Below are positions 8,513 to 17,072 of a DNA stretch of 64,000 nt, piece after piece; position 1 is the stretch's first letter, and each line of letters opens with the position of its first letter. Origin of the DNA: Bacteroidales bacterium UBA6408. GTDB taxonomy: Bacteria; Bacteroidota; Bacteroidia; Bacteroidales; UBA932. The position numbers and the translations under genes are program-made. The stretch covers positions 819 through 64,818 of the forward strand of contig DJPQ01000085.1 in assembly GCA_002439805.1 (NCBI GenBank). The letters are read 5' to 3'. Below the pieces are notes generated by a model that was not told where the DNA came from, did no database searches, and saw only the letters and a list, made by a program, of their open reading frames with translations.

Positions 8513-9820
8513 ATGATAGTTCTCATAAAGACACTGCAGGTCATTCTTGCGCTCTCGGTTCTGATTCTATTTCACGAGCTGGGGCATTTCACATTCGCGA
8601 AGCTGTTCGGGATAAGGGTTGATAAGTTCTACCTTTTCTTCGACGCCGGAGGCAAGGCTCTTTTCCGCTTCAGACCCAAGAATTCGGAAACGGAGTACGG
8701 CATAGGATGGCTCCCGCTGGGAGGCTACTGCAAGATTGCAGGGATGATAGACGAGTCGATGGATACGGAGCACCTGAAATCTGAGCCGCAGCCGTGGGAA
8801 TTCCGCTCTCATCCGGCTTGGCAGCGGCTGCTCGTGATGGCCGGGGGAGTGCTGTTCAACTTCATCCTCGCGATACTCATATATATAGGTGTGCTCGCCG
8901 GCTGGGGACAGTCCTACATCAGCAACGACGGCAGCGACATATATGTCAATGAACTGGCCTACGACATGGGCTTCAGGACGGGCGACCATATCATCGCCTA
9001 CGACGGCGTTCCGGAGGAAAACTTCGGGATGCTTCAGGCCGACCTCGCGAGGAACGACGTCAGCAAGGTGACGCTTCTGCGGGACGGCGACACCCTCGAC
9101 CTCTATGTGGACCAGAGCCGCATAGGGGACATTCTGAACACGCCGGGGATGTTCGACCTCGCGCTTCCCTTCGTCATAGACAGCATCCCTCCTTCGTCCC
9201 CCAACTACGGCGGCGGGCTCGAAAGGGGAGACCGCATCATCGCGCTCGACTCTCATCCGACGCCATACCTTCAGGACAGCCGTCCTCTGCTCCGTGAACG
9301 CGCCGGTTCGCGTGTCGCGGCTGAGATTCTTCGCGGGGCCGACACTCTCTCGCTTGCCCTGGCCGTCGATACCCTCGGCAGAATCGGCGTGTTCACGACC
9401 ATGCCGAACATTCAGACCAAGACATACAGCTTTTTCGAGGCCATTCCCGCAGGCTTCTCCTACACCTTCACCACCATCGGCGACTATCTCAAGGACATGA
9501 AGCTCGTCTTCACTCCGAGCACCGAGGCCTACAAGTCCGTCGGCAGCTTCATCGCCATCGGGCAGGTGTTCCCCTCCGCGTGGAACTGGTACGCCTTCCT
9601 CAACATCCTCGCCCTGCTTTCCGTGATGCTCGGCGTGATGAACCTCCTTCCGATTCCGGCGCTTGACGGCGGACACATCGTCTTCACTCTCTATGAGATG
9701 CTCACCGGCAGGAAACCGAGCGACAAGTTTCTCATGGTGATGCAGGTCATCGGGATGATTCTCCTCTTCGGTCTGATGATTCTCGCCTTCGGCAACGACA
9801 TAATGCGCCTGCTGAGGTAA
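8513..9820 (+). CDS. rseP: RseP-type site-2 membrane metalloprotease
   Basis: A 435-residue intramembrane zinc protease. The first membrane helix holds HELGH (about residues 21-25), a central periplasmic part contains two PDZ-like stretches, and the third zinc ligand lies in NLLPIPALDGGH near the C-terminus, followed by a final hydrophobic helix. The family cleaves anti-sigma factors or leftover signal peptides in the membrane. It sits 87 bp after dxr and just before a DUF4837 lipoprotein gene, as in other Bacteroidales. Confidence 0.94.
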   Translation: MIVLIKTLQVILALSVLILFHELGHFTFAKLFGIRVDKFYLFFDAGGKALFRFRPKNSETEYGIGWLPLGGYCKIAGMIDESMDTEHLKSEPQPWEFRSHPAWQRLLVMAGGVLFNFILAILIYIGVLAGWGQSYISNDGSDIYVNELAYDMGFRTGDHIIAYDGVPEENFGMLQADLARNDVSKVTLLRDGDTLDLYVDQSRIGDILNTPGMFDLALPFVIDSIPPSSPNYGGGLERGDRIIALDSHPTPYLQDSRPLLRERAGSRVAAEILRGADTLSLALAVDTLGRIGVFTTMPNIQTKTYSFFEAIPAGFSYTFTTIGDYLKDMKLVFTPSTEAYKSVGSFIAIGQVFPSAWNWYAFLNILALLSVMLGVMNLLPIPALDGGHIVFTLYEMLTGRKPSDKFLMVMQVIGMILLFGLMILAFGNDIMRLLR

Positions 9821-9877
9821 AGAGGGCGCGTGACCGATGAGAAAATGAATACAGACCAAAAAGAATACAAAATACTT

Positions 9878-10879
9878 ATGGATATGAAAAAGTTCAGATT
9901 TGTTTTCGCCCTCGCCCTTGCGGCGATTCTCTGCATCTCCTGCGGCGAGCGCAAGAAGGCCCTTCTCCCGAATGTCAGCGGCAAGGCCGGCGAAGTGCTC
10001 GTGGTGATTGAGCAGGCTGACTGGGAGGGTGCTCTCGGCACCGCCATACGAGACACTCTCACTTCCGACTGTCCCTTCCTCCCTCAGCGGGAACCGCTCT
10101 ACTCTGTGGTGAACATCGTTCCGACGGCATTCACCAATATATTTCAGATTCACCGTAACATCCTGATTTGCAATGTGAACCCGCGTGTCTCCGAACCTGG
10201 GGTGCGCTTTCTCAACGATGTGTGGGCGCGCCCGCAGTGCGTGATTAAGATTGATGCGGTTGATGAGGATTCGGCAGTACAGCTCTTCGAGGACAACAAG
10301 GTGAAGATTGTCACGATGCTTGAGCAGGCCGAGCGCGACAGGGTGATAGCCAATTCAATCCAATACGAGGAGAAGGGAATCCGTCCTGTCCTTGAGGAGC
10401 GTTTCGGAGGATTCCTCCATTTCCCGGTAGGCTATGCCGTTCGCAAGGCTTCCGAAGACTTCGTCTGGGTGGCGTACGAGACCCAATACACCAATCAGGG
10501 TGTATTCATCTATAAGTATCCTGCCGGAGACGCGCCGTTCACCGAGGAAAGTCTCGTCGCAAAGAGGGACGAGTTCCTGAAGAACTATGTTCCGGGGATG
10601 TTCGACAACACCTACATGATTACCAGCCCGATTGTGGACCCCGCCGTCTGCTATCTCAAGTACCGTGGACGCGACTTCGCCGAGATGCGCGGCTACTGGG
10701 AGGTCTATGGCGACTATATGGGCGGCCCTTTTGTCTCCCATTCGTTCTACAGCCCCGACGGCAAGTGGATTGTGACCCTCGACGCTTTCGTGTATGCCCC
10801 TAAATACGACAAGAGGCACTACCTCAGGCAGGTCGAGGCTCTGCTCTATTCCTGGGAGTGGAAGAATAATGAAAATTAA
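9878..10879 (+). CDS. DUF4837-family lipoprotein
   Basis: A protein of about 333 residues with an N-terminal lipoprotein signal (MDMKKFRFVFALALAAILC, lipid-attached Cys in ISCGERKK). The body resembles the Bacteroidota family DUF4837, recognisable from the SGKAGEVLVVIEQADW opening; its function is unknown. I chose the ATG at 9878 because the signal peptide begins there; a GTG at 9830 would add a charged extension in front of it. It lies directly behind rseP and probably ends in the outer or inner membrane facing the periplasm. Confidence 0.85.
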   Translation: MDMKKFRFVFALALAAILCISCGERKKALLPNVSGKAGEVLVVIEQADWEGALGTAIRDTLTSDCPFLPQREPLYSVVNIVPTAFTNIFQIHRNILICNVNPRVSEPGVRFLNDVWARPQCVIKIDAVDEDSAVQLFEDNKVKIVTMLEQAERDRVIANSIQYEEKGIRPVLEERFGGFLHFPVGYAVRKASEDFVWVAYETQYTNQGVFIYKYPAGDAPFTEESLVAKRDEFLKNYVPGMFDNTYMITSPIVDPAVCYLKYRGRDFAEMRGYWEVYGDYMGGPFVSHSFYSPDGKWIVTLDAFVYAPKYDKRHYLRQVEALLYSWEWKNNEN

Positions 10880-10891
10880 GGGCAAAAATAT

Positions 10892-10922
10892 TTTGCTCTC
10901 TGAAAAATATTGCATACCTTTG
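10892..10922 (+). promoter_or_regulatory. Bacteroidota-type promoter of tRNA-Glu
   Basis: TTTG (10892-10895), a 19-bp spacer and TACCTTTG (10915-10922) match the consensus exactly. The promoter starts 13 bp after the DUF4837 stop codon and should drive tRNA-Glu and perhaps rpsT. Confidence 0.8.
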
Positions 10923-10970
10923 CAATCCCTTTGGAAAAAGGCTTTTGAAATCTTTTCGGGATTTCTGTGC

Positions 10971-11042
10971 GGTGGGTTCGTATAACGGTTAGTACTCAAG
11001 ATTTTCATTCTTGCAATAGGGGTTCGATTCCCCTACCCACTA
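10971..11042 (+). tRNA. tRNA-Glu (anticodon UUC)
   Basis: The cloverleaf folds with acceptor GGTGGGT/ACCCACT, anticodon stem CAAGA/TCTTG, loop TTTTCAT (anticodon TTC) and T-arm AGGGG-TTCGATT-CCCCT. The first acceptor pair is G-T. No CCA is encoded at the 3' end. Confidence 0.95.
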
Positions 11043-11066
11043 CTAAAAATATAAAAAAGTACAATA

Positions 11067-11321
11067 ATGGCACAGCATGCATCAGCAGACAAGCGCAATC
11101 GTCAGAACGAGAGGCGCCGCTTGCATAACAAGTATTATGCAAAGACTACACGCAACGCGATTCGCGCGTTGAGAGCGATGACCGTAAAGAGCGAGGCCGA
11201 GGCTTCAGCGCCGAAGGTCTATGCGATGATTGACAAACTCGCGAAGATCGGGGTCATCCACCAGAACAAGGCAGCCAACCTCAAGAGCGGCATTCAGGTC
11301 TATATCAACAAGCTCGCCTGA
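11067..11321 (+). CDS. rpsT: 30S ribosomal protein bS20
   Basis: An 84-residue, Lys/Arg-rich helical protein of the small subunit that binds 16S rRNA. The sequence [18 protein letters not shown] through to the hydrophobic [20 protein letters not shown] block is typical of S20, and its length is normal. It starts 25 nt after tRNA-Glu and ends in front of a hairpin terminator. Confidence 0.95.
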   Translation: MAQHASADKRNRQNERRRLHNKYYAKTTRNAIRALRAMTVKSEAEASAPKVYAMIDKLAKIGVIHQNKAANLKSGIQVYINKLA

Positions 11322-11356
11322 CCGCCCTTCCCAAGAAGAGGTTTCAGCCATACTTC

Positions 11357-11382
11357 ACGGAAGCCTCCGCGCTTCCGTTTTT
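11357..11382 (+). terminator. Intrinsic terminator after rpsT
   Basis: An 8-bp stem (ACGGAAGC/GCTTCCGT) with loop CTCCGC runs into a T tract, between rpsT and tRNA-Pro. Confidence 0.8.
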
Positions 11383-11403
11383 TCATCGAAATAGACGAGC
11401 AAT

Positions 11404-11476
11404 CGGGATGTAGCGCAGTTGGTAGCGCACTACGTTCGGGACGTAGGGGTCGGGCGTTCGAGTCGCCTCATCCCGA
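11404..11476 (+). tRNA. tRNA-Pro (anticodon CGG)
   Basis: Acceptor CGGGATG/CATCCCG pairs fully; anticodon stem CTACG/CGTAG encloses loop TTCGGGA, giving anticodon CGG. The T-arm GTTCGAGTC is normal. No CCA is encoded. Confidence 0.95.
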
Positions 11477-11524
11477 CAGGAGCCAGACAAGCAAAATTGT
11501 CCGGTTCCTTTCTTTTATGTATGC

Positions 11525-11563
11525 GACAAGGCTCATCAGAGCCGTGCGGAGAACAGCGAAGCG
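11525..11563 (+). repeat. Small hairpin repeat with ATCA loop, copy A
   Basis: A 39-nt segment matching 30720-30758 at 32 of 39 positions. Its core is GGCTC-ATCA-GAGCC; the other copy has GGCGC-ATCA-GCGCC, so one base pair has changed on both sides with pairing kept. The same ATCA tip occurs in the larger repeat family in this window. Confidence 0.6.
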
Positions 11564-11583
11564 CAGGCCTGGTTCTGTTTTAT

Positions 11584-11614
11584 TTTGCCGTTTTCAAAAA
11601 ACATAGTATTTTTG
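11584..11614 (+). promoter_or_regulatory. Bacteroidota-type promoter of the MFS gene
   Basis: TTTG (11584-11587), 19 bp, then TATTTTTG (11607-11614): an exact consensus match 73 nt upstream of the transporter start. Confidence 0.8.
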
Positions 11615-11686
11615 CGCCCCGGTTTCGGGCAGGTGTTGAAACCTGTTTCTGAGACTGCTGTGTAATTGAGTTAGTGTCAATGTTTT

Positions 11687-12895
11687 ATGAATAGTGGTAA
11701 TGGCGGGCGGATGTCCTTGGGGACTTGGCTTCCGCTCATAGGTCTGACTTGTTCGACCTTCATCTTCAACACCTCTGAGTTCATCCCCATCGGACTTCTG
11801 ACGGACATCGCGGCGGATTTCAGTCTGAGCGAGGCGCAGGCCGGGATGCTCATCTCGGTGTATGCCTGGGTGGTGATGCTCCTGTCGCTCCCGCTGATGA
11901 TTCTTGCTTCAAGGATGGACCTTCGCAGGCTGATGCTCTGCCTGATAGGCTCTTTCTCGGCGTTTCAGGTCATGTCGTTCCTTTCCGTCAATTATTGGAT
12001 GCTCATGGTCTCAAGAATCGGAGTCGCGTGCACCCACTCGATTTTCTGGTCCATCGTCTCTCCGGTGGCGGTGAAGATCGTCCCCGACGAACACAGGCCT
12101 CTGGCCCTCAGCATGATTGTCACAGGGTCTTCCATCGCGATGATTCTCGGGATGCCTCTCGGACGGGTCATCGGCCTGCACATCGGCTGGCGCATGACTT
12201 TTCTAAGCATCGGAATCTTCGCCTTCGCAACCTTCCTCTACCTGCTTTTCCTGCTGCCGAAGCTTCAGAACGACGGCGGCTTTTCCGTGAAGAGGCTGCC
12301 CGCCCTGTTCCGTAACCGCGCACTGACCGGCCTGTTCTTCTTCACCGCTCTGTTTGCCGGCTCCTACTACACCTGCTACAGCTACATCGAGCCGTTCATG
12401 AAACAGGTCGCCGGAATGTCCGACGAGGCTGTGACCGCAGCCCTCATGATTTTCGGCGGAGCGGGTCTTGTGGGAAGCTTCCTCTTCTCGAAGTACTACC
12501 GCCGCAACAGCCGCCTGTTCACCACTCTCGTCATGACTGCAATCACCGCAAGCCTCCTGATGTTCTACCCCGTGTCGTCCAGCATATACCTGCTCATAGC
12601 CCTCTGCATCCTCTGGGGCGTAGCCGGCACGGCCTACAACGTGTCCATGCAGGACGAGGTCATAAACCTCACCTCCGCCCATCCGGAATCGACCGCCGTC
12701 GCGATGTCAATCTTCTCCGGTATCTTCAATATGGGAATCGGCTGCGGTTCGTTCGCGGGCGGTCTCGTGTGCACTCATCTGTCACTCAGGTATATAGGAT
12801 ATGCCGGAGGCATCGTCGCCGCACTCGCGCTTGCATACTGGCTGCTCCGTCTGTCCGGACTTTTCGAGAAGTCGAAATCCGGCGGGAATGCGTAA
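11687..12895 (+). CDS. MFS exporter, sugar-efflux (SotB-like) type
   Basis: A 402-residue inner-membrane protein with about twelve hydrophobic helices. The segment GMLISVYAWVVMLLSLPLM resembles the SotB/YdeA drug:H+ antiporter subfamily, which exports sugars such as arabinose or small drugs; FNTSEFIPIGLL in helix 1 is typical as well. The substrate cannot be predicted. The ATG at 11687 is used; an in-frame ATG at 11711 is an alternative. It has its own promoter and stands alone between tRNA-Pro and tRNA-Leu. Confidence 0.88.
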   Translation: MNSGNGGRMSLGTWLPLIGLTCSTFIFNTSEFIPIGLLTDIAADFSLSEAQAGMLISVYAWVVMLLSLPLMILASRMDLRRLMLCLIGSFSAFQVMSFLSVNYWMLMVSRIGVACTHSIFWSIVSPVAVKIVPDEHRPLALSMIVTGSSIAMILGMPLGRVIGLHIGWRMTFLSIGIFAFATFLYLLFLLPKLQNDGGFSVKRLPALFRNRALTGLFFFTALFAGSYYTCYSYIEPFMKQVAGMSDEAVTAALMIFGGAGLVGSFLFSKYYRRNSRLFTTLVMTAITASLLMFYPVSSSIYLLIALCILWGVAGTAYNVSMQDEVINLTSAHPESTAVAMSIFSGIFNMGIGCGSFAGGLVCTHLSLRYIGYAGGIVAALALAYWLLRLSGLFEKSKSGGNA

Positions 12896-12948
12896 TCCTG
12901 CGTGTGACCGGATGATACGGACTATGATGGAAGGATGAGAAATGGGTC

Positions 12949-12978
12949 TTGTATTTTAGAAATATATGTGTAACTTTG
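12949..12978 (+). promoter_or_regulatory. Bacteroidota-type promoter of tRNA-Leu
   Basis: TTG (12949-12951), a 19-bp spacer and TAACTTTG (12971-12978) precede the tRNA by 29 nt. Confidence 0.75.
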
Positions 12979-13007
12979 CAGTCCGCTTTCGCGGGCATTG
13001 CAGCGCT

Positions 13008-13089
13008 GCGGGCGTGTTGTAATTGGTAGCCAAGCCAGACTTAGGATCTGGTGCCGTGAGGCGTATGGGTTCGAGTCCCTTCGCCCGCA
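13008..13089 (+). tRNA. tRNA-Leu (anticodon UAG)
   Basis: Acceptor GCGGGCG/CGCCCGC pairs fully; anticodon stem CCAGA/TCTGG with loop CTTAGGA gives anticodon TAG. A long variable arm (TGCCGTGAGGCGTA) marks it as class II. No CCA is encoded. Confidence 0.95.
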
Positions 13090-13091
13090 CG

Positions 13092-13122
13092 AAAAAGACA
13101 GTCGAAGGGCTGTCTTTTTTCG
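13092..13122 (+). terminator. Terminator after tRNA-Leu
   Basis: AAAAAGACAG (13092-13101) pairs with CTGTCTTTTT (13110-13119) around loop TCGAAGGG, ending in a T run. A second fragment ACAGTCGAAGG follows directly. Between here and 13218 only short palindromes (GTCTC-TTC-GAGAC, TCTCCCTAGGGAGA) are seen. Confidence 0.8.
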
Positions 13123-13217
13123 TACAGTCGAAGGTCCCCGAACCTCAAAACCCTCTGTCTCTTCGAGACATCTCCCTAGGGAGAATGGAACAGCTCCGCA
13201 GTTCTGTCGCCGCCGTC

Positions 13218-16200
13218 CTACTGTGCGGTGCTCCCCTCGAGTTCCTTCTGCTCCTCTTCGGTGAGAGGGACGACGGCTTCATCGACGGCGGAGACATAGC
13301 CTATCCGCTCTTTCTGCCGGCGGATGGCTTCCTGGGCTTCTCCTGCGGCGACGGCTTTCTCGACACCGGTCTCGAAGACATTACGGATGGCGTTGGAAAA
13401 GCTCATCTTGGACTCGTCGATGGTCTTGGTGAAGACGGGGATGCTGTTCGCGCTCTTGTATTTCGCCTTGCCTATCCGGAATCTCATGTGGTCGAAGTCC
13501 TGTCCATAGAGGTCCACGCCGAACTTGAACACGAGCGGGGACTTGATGACCGAGACATGATAGCGGAAGGACATATCGAGATTCTGGATGCCGCTCATGG
13601 CCAATTCGTAGCGGTCCACATCCACGATGAACGGGAACACTTCCAGTCGGTTGCCGCCGATTTGCCCCTCGACCGACATCGAGTTTATCTTCAGGTCTCC
13701 CTTGTTCTTGAATTTGAGGAGCCTGGTGATTTTACGCAGATCCTCGTCCTGAGCAAGCGTCAGATCCTTTCCGCCTATGCGCATCACCCCGTTCACGGTC
13801 GGCATTATGAAATTCATGTTTGTGTCAAGAGCCGCCGTCCCGGCAAGCTCGCAGGTCAGAAGACCGTCGAACGAACTCAGCATCGGCACGATTTCCTTAA
13901 TCTGCGGCACCATGCTGAACACCTCGGAGGCCGTGAGGTCGATAAGACTGAGATTGAACCCGGCCTTGATGTTCGTCTTGCTCCGCGTCGCATAGAATCC
14001 CTCGAAAAAGAGGTTGCCCATATTTGCGGCCGCGAGCGTGTTGTAAATCTGCACGCAGCGCTCCTTCACCCTCACGTTGCAGTTCAGCCAGTCTATCGTC
14101 ATGTTAGCATAGCTGATGTCATAGCCCTCGACAGCCACGTCGGCGATGACATTGGCGGGAATCACAATCAGGCCGCCGACCGTGGAGTCTGTCTCCTCGG
14201 TCTGCATCTGCGTCACAGCCGACGCAAGGTACTGGCTGTCGCTGAGTTCCGAGGACCCGCTCACGGTTCCTGCGACCTTCTGCCCTGCCGCGTAGGCTGC
14301 CAGAATCTCGTTGCAGTCAAGCTTCTCCGCCTTTATCTTCATATCCGCCTTCACCGGGCCGCGCCCGAGCATTGCCCTGCGCAGTCCTGTGATGCCGCCC
14401 GTGACATCGACGTCGGATTTTCCGGAGGTCAGGCAGAAGCTTTTGAGATGAATCTCGTTGTTGTTGAAGTCGAGAGCAACGTCTGAAACCGTGTTCCGCA
14501 GAGGGAGCATCGCCGTCACCACCCTTGCCTTGCCGAGTGACAGAGCGCCGCTGAGCCCCCAGTCCAGAAAATATCTGCGCAGGGTCCCGTCAAGCCTGAA
14601 GTCTATGTCCTGCTTGAGGAAATCCTTCTCCCGCAGCCATTCCGGCACATTCCCGGAAGCCAGGGCCGCCATCCTTTCCCTCCGGGCGACGCTCATCAGC
14701 GAGTCCCTCGGCACTTCCGGATATATCCTGGCCAGCGAATCCAGCCTCCTTTCCCGTCTCGCGGCGCGTTCGGACGTCCTCATCCTTGCCGTGGCGTTCA
14801 GATTCACGTCCGACGCGAACACGCGGCCTTCCGTGCTCCTTGCCGACATGCGCCTGTTGCTGCTGCGGAATGAAAGCACCGGAATCCTGGACCTGCCTCC
14901 TCCCTCATGGGTGATTCGGAAGCTGTTTTCCGTGCCGTGCAGCCCGAACGAGGTCTCCGCACCGTCCCTGAGCAGCAGCCGCATGCCGCTGAACTGTCCC
15001 TTCATCGGATAGAACACCGTGGAGTCCGTCCTGTTCAGGATTCCCGCATCGTTTGTCATCGACAGCCTCATCCCGCGTCCATGAAAGGCCAGCTTCCGGC
15101 CGTAGGCTGCGCTGACCGTGTCTATGCTCGCGTTCAGTTCCAGCACCCGGGACTTGCGCGACAGCCCCTCGTCAGCCTTAGCGCGCCTTGTGACAAGACA
15201 GAAGTCAAGGGAGTCGAGGTAGAGGTCCACGCTGTCCGCAGGAGAGATGAAACGGAGGTTCTGCGCCGCCAGATCCACGTCAAGGTTCGCTTCGGGAAGT
15301 CTGTATAAATCCAGCTGTGACATCCTCACGCTGCCCTTAGCCCTGCCCTCCACGATGCCGGATGCGCTCATCCCGAGGCTGTCGGGAAGCACCGCAGCGA
15401 TTTCCTCGAGCCTTGAGCTGAAGGAGATGTCAGGCCTCAGCAGGATGTCGTCCCCGAGCAGGTCTATGACGCCGAGCGAGCCGGAGAGCTGCGTCGTCCC
15501 GAGCGCACAGAGGCAGATATCCGAGAGGTTGAGGCAGTACCTGTCCCTCTCGTCCACTCCTATCTCACCCGCGAGCCCCACCTGGGCGGAAATCCCCGTG
15601 CCTTCGACGCTCACATTGGCCTTGGGCACGGAAAATTCCCCGTATATCCCCGGCAGCCGCGAACCGTCATAGACATAGTGCCCTTCAGCGCCCAGCCTTG
15701 CGGAAAATCTCGCGTCCGTCCGGACCATTTCCGCGTCGGCGCTTACAATCCCGCCATATTTTTCGACCAGTTTCGCGACGTCAATGTCCTCGAAGCTCAT
15801 TTCCGCTTTCACGTAGAGACTGTCCTGAGGCATCCTCACCTTTCCGGAAAGCGCGAACGGGATGTAGGCCACCGACCCGTCCAGGCGCTTGAAATCGAAT
15901 GCCGGAACCGTGTCCCTGACAAGGTCGAGATGCCCGCGCAGACTCACCGGAATCTCAATCCTGCCGAAATCCCGCGTCCCGAGGTAGGCCCTTGAGTCGA
16001 GGTCAAGGCGCACGTGACGCCCGTTCCTCCCCTCGATGTGCAGCCTGTCAACTCCGGCGAGCACGGTGTCCCGTCCCATCCTGCCGGCCGCGAACAGGCT
16101 GTCAATCTCCAGCTCAATCTTTCCGACCCTTCTGAAGTCGGAGCGCAGCCTTCCGGCAAAGGCCATGTCCTTCAGCGTGATGAACGCGCTGAGAGTGTCT

Positions 16201-16952
16201 GCGGCGTTTGAATATACAATCGTGGGCCTTCCGCTCATCCTCACTTCCCCGAAGGCGATTCGCGGCAGAGCGGAATCTCCGCCGTTCCCGTCGCTCTCGT
16301 CCGCCAGCCCGGAATCCCCGGTGCTCCCGTCGCTTGCCTCAGCCGTCGCGGAATCTTCCCCTCCTGCCGCCTGTCCGCTTTCTTCCTCTCCTGTCATTAC
16401 GTCCCAGTTAGACGAGCCGTCGCTGAACGTGTGGGCGAAAATCCTCGGCTTCACAAGCTCGACCATCGGTACGTCAAGCTTCCACGCAAGCAGCCCGAAC
16501 GGATTGATCTTCACGTCGAGGCGGTCAAAGACCGCGAGGGTGTCGCAGCCCGCGAGCCCAGTCAGAGAGTCGATTTTCCCGCGTCCCATGAACTGTACCG
16601 GCATATCCCTCGTTATCAGGGAGTCGAATCTCTCGTGCGGATATGTAACAGTGCAGCTGTTCATCCTGAGCTCGACATTCGGGAACGCGCGGAACATGGA
16701 TATGCCGATATTCCTGAAACTCAGGTCCGCGCTGACATATTCGTTCGCGTACTTTTCGACGATTCCGGTCATCACGGACGGCGACAGGACAATCTGCAGC
16801 ACGCAGAGGATTCCGATCCATATCCCCAAGGCCCATGCGCATACTTTCAGGACGGCCTTCCGCACCCTGGCTTTCCGCGCCGTACCTCTCGTCGAATTTT
16901 TCGTGTTTTCAGAAATATTCCCGTTTTCCATATATGTCGTGTTCTTCGTCAT
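13218..16952 (-). CDS. Large AsmA-like envelope protein
   Basis: About 1244 residues, anchored by one N-terminal membrane helix (AWALGIWIGILCVLQIVL) with the bulk in the periplasm. Repeated beta-rich stretches and the segment after the anchor (IVEKYANEYVSADLSFRNIG) fit the AsmA/TamB superfamily, whose members are now thought to bridge inner and outer membranes and move phospholipids. A low-complexity Asp/Ser/Gly-rich insert lies near residues 190-220. I start at the ATG at 16952 in front of the positively charged pre-anchor segment; the open frame upstream runs into the divergent ATPase gene. The function is inferred from the family. Confidence 0.85.
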   Translation of the reverse strand: MTKNTTYMENGNISENTKNSTRGTARKARVRKAVLKVCAWALGIWIGILCVLQIVLSPSVMTGIVEKYANEYVSADLSFRNIGISMFRAFPNVELRMNSCTVTYPHERFDSLITRDMPVQFMGRGKIDSLTGLAGCDTLAVFDRLDVKINPFGLLAWKLDVPMVELVKPRIFAHTFSDGSSNWDVMTGEEESGQAAGGEDSATAEASDGSTGDSGLADESDGNGGDSALPRIAFGEVRMSGRPTIVYSNAADTLSAFITLKDMAFAGRLRSDFRRVGKIELEIDSLFAAGRMGRDTVLAGVDRLHIEGRNGRHVRLDLDSRAYLGTRDFGRIEIPVSLRGHLDLVRDTVPAFDFKRLDGSVAYIPFALSGKVRMPQDSLYVKAEMSFEDIDVAKLVEKYGGIVSADAEMVRTDARFSARLGAEGHYVYDGSRLPGIYGEFSVPKANVSVEGTGISAQVGLAGEIGVDERDRYCLNLSDICLCALGTTQLSGSLGVIDLLGDDILLRPDISFSSRLEEIAAVLPDSLGMSASGIVEGRAKGSVRMSQLDLYRLPEANLDVDLAAQNLRFISPADSVDLYLDSLDFCLVTRRAKADEGLSRKSRVLELNASIDTVSAAYGRKLAFHGRGMRLSMTNDAGILNRTDSTVFYPMKGQFSGMRLLLRDGAETSFGLHGTENSFRITHEGGGRSRIPVLSFRSSNRRMSARSTEGRVFASDVNLNATARMRTSERAARRERRLDSLARIYPEVPRDSLMSVARRERMAALASGNVPEWLREKDFLKQDIDFRLDGTLRRYFLDWGLSGALSLGKARVVTAMLPLRNTVSDVALDFNNNEIHLKSFCLTSGKSDVDVTGGITGLRRAMLGRGPVKADMKIKAEKLDCNEILAAYAAGQKVAGTVSGSSELSDSQYLASAVTQMQTEETDSTVGGLIVIPANVIADVAVEGYDISYANMTIDWLNCNVRVKERCVQIYNTLAAANMGNLFFEGFYATRSKTNIKAGFNLSLIDLTASEVFSMVPQIKEIVPMLSSFDGLLTCELAGTAALDTNMNFIMPTVNGVMRIGGKDLTLAQDEDLRKITRLLKFKNKGDLKINSMSVEGQIGGNRLEVFPFIVDVDRYELAMSGIQNLDMSFRYHVSVIKSPLVFKFGVDLYGQDFDHMRFRIGKAKYKSANSIPVFTKTIDESKMSFSNAIRNVFETGVEKAVAAGEAQEAIRRQKERIGYVSAVDEAVVPLTEEEQKELEGSTAQ

Positions 16953-16997
16953 CCGTGCTGCGTATATAATCTCCCGCACATTTCGTGTAAAAGCGTG

Positions 16998-17005
16998 CAA
17001 ATTTA
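16998..17005 (-). promoter_or_regulatory. Candidate -7 box for the AsmA-like gene
   Basis: TAAATTTG on the minus strand, 46 nt before the chosen AsmA start. The -33 region is not a clear match. Confidence 0.45.
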
Positions 17006-17041
17006 GTAAAACTAACCCGTACAACATATTTGTTTTTATGC

Positions 17042-17049
17042 TAAATTTG
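17042..17049 (+). promoter_or_regulatory. Candidate -7 box for the AAA ATPase gene
   Basis: TAAATTTG 23 nt before the ATPase start, forming a divergent pair with the minus-strand box at 16998. No good -33 element at the right distance. Confidence 0.4.
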
Positions 17050-17072
17050 TCGTCCGGTAAGATTTTGACGCT

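Noticed and set aside
8567..10153. 528-codon minus-strand open frame
   Set aside because: Antisense to rseP and the DUF4837 gene; composition rich in His/Glu/Arg as in shadow frames, no motif.
11419..11652. 77-codon plus-strand open frame
   Set aside because: Covers most of tRNA-Pro, the ATCA hairpin and the MFS promoter; not a gene.
13023..14486. 487-codon plus-strand open frame
   Set aside because: Antisense to the AsmA-like gene and overlapping tRNA-Leu; no domain is recognisable. High GC removes stop codons on the opposite strand.
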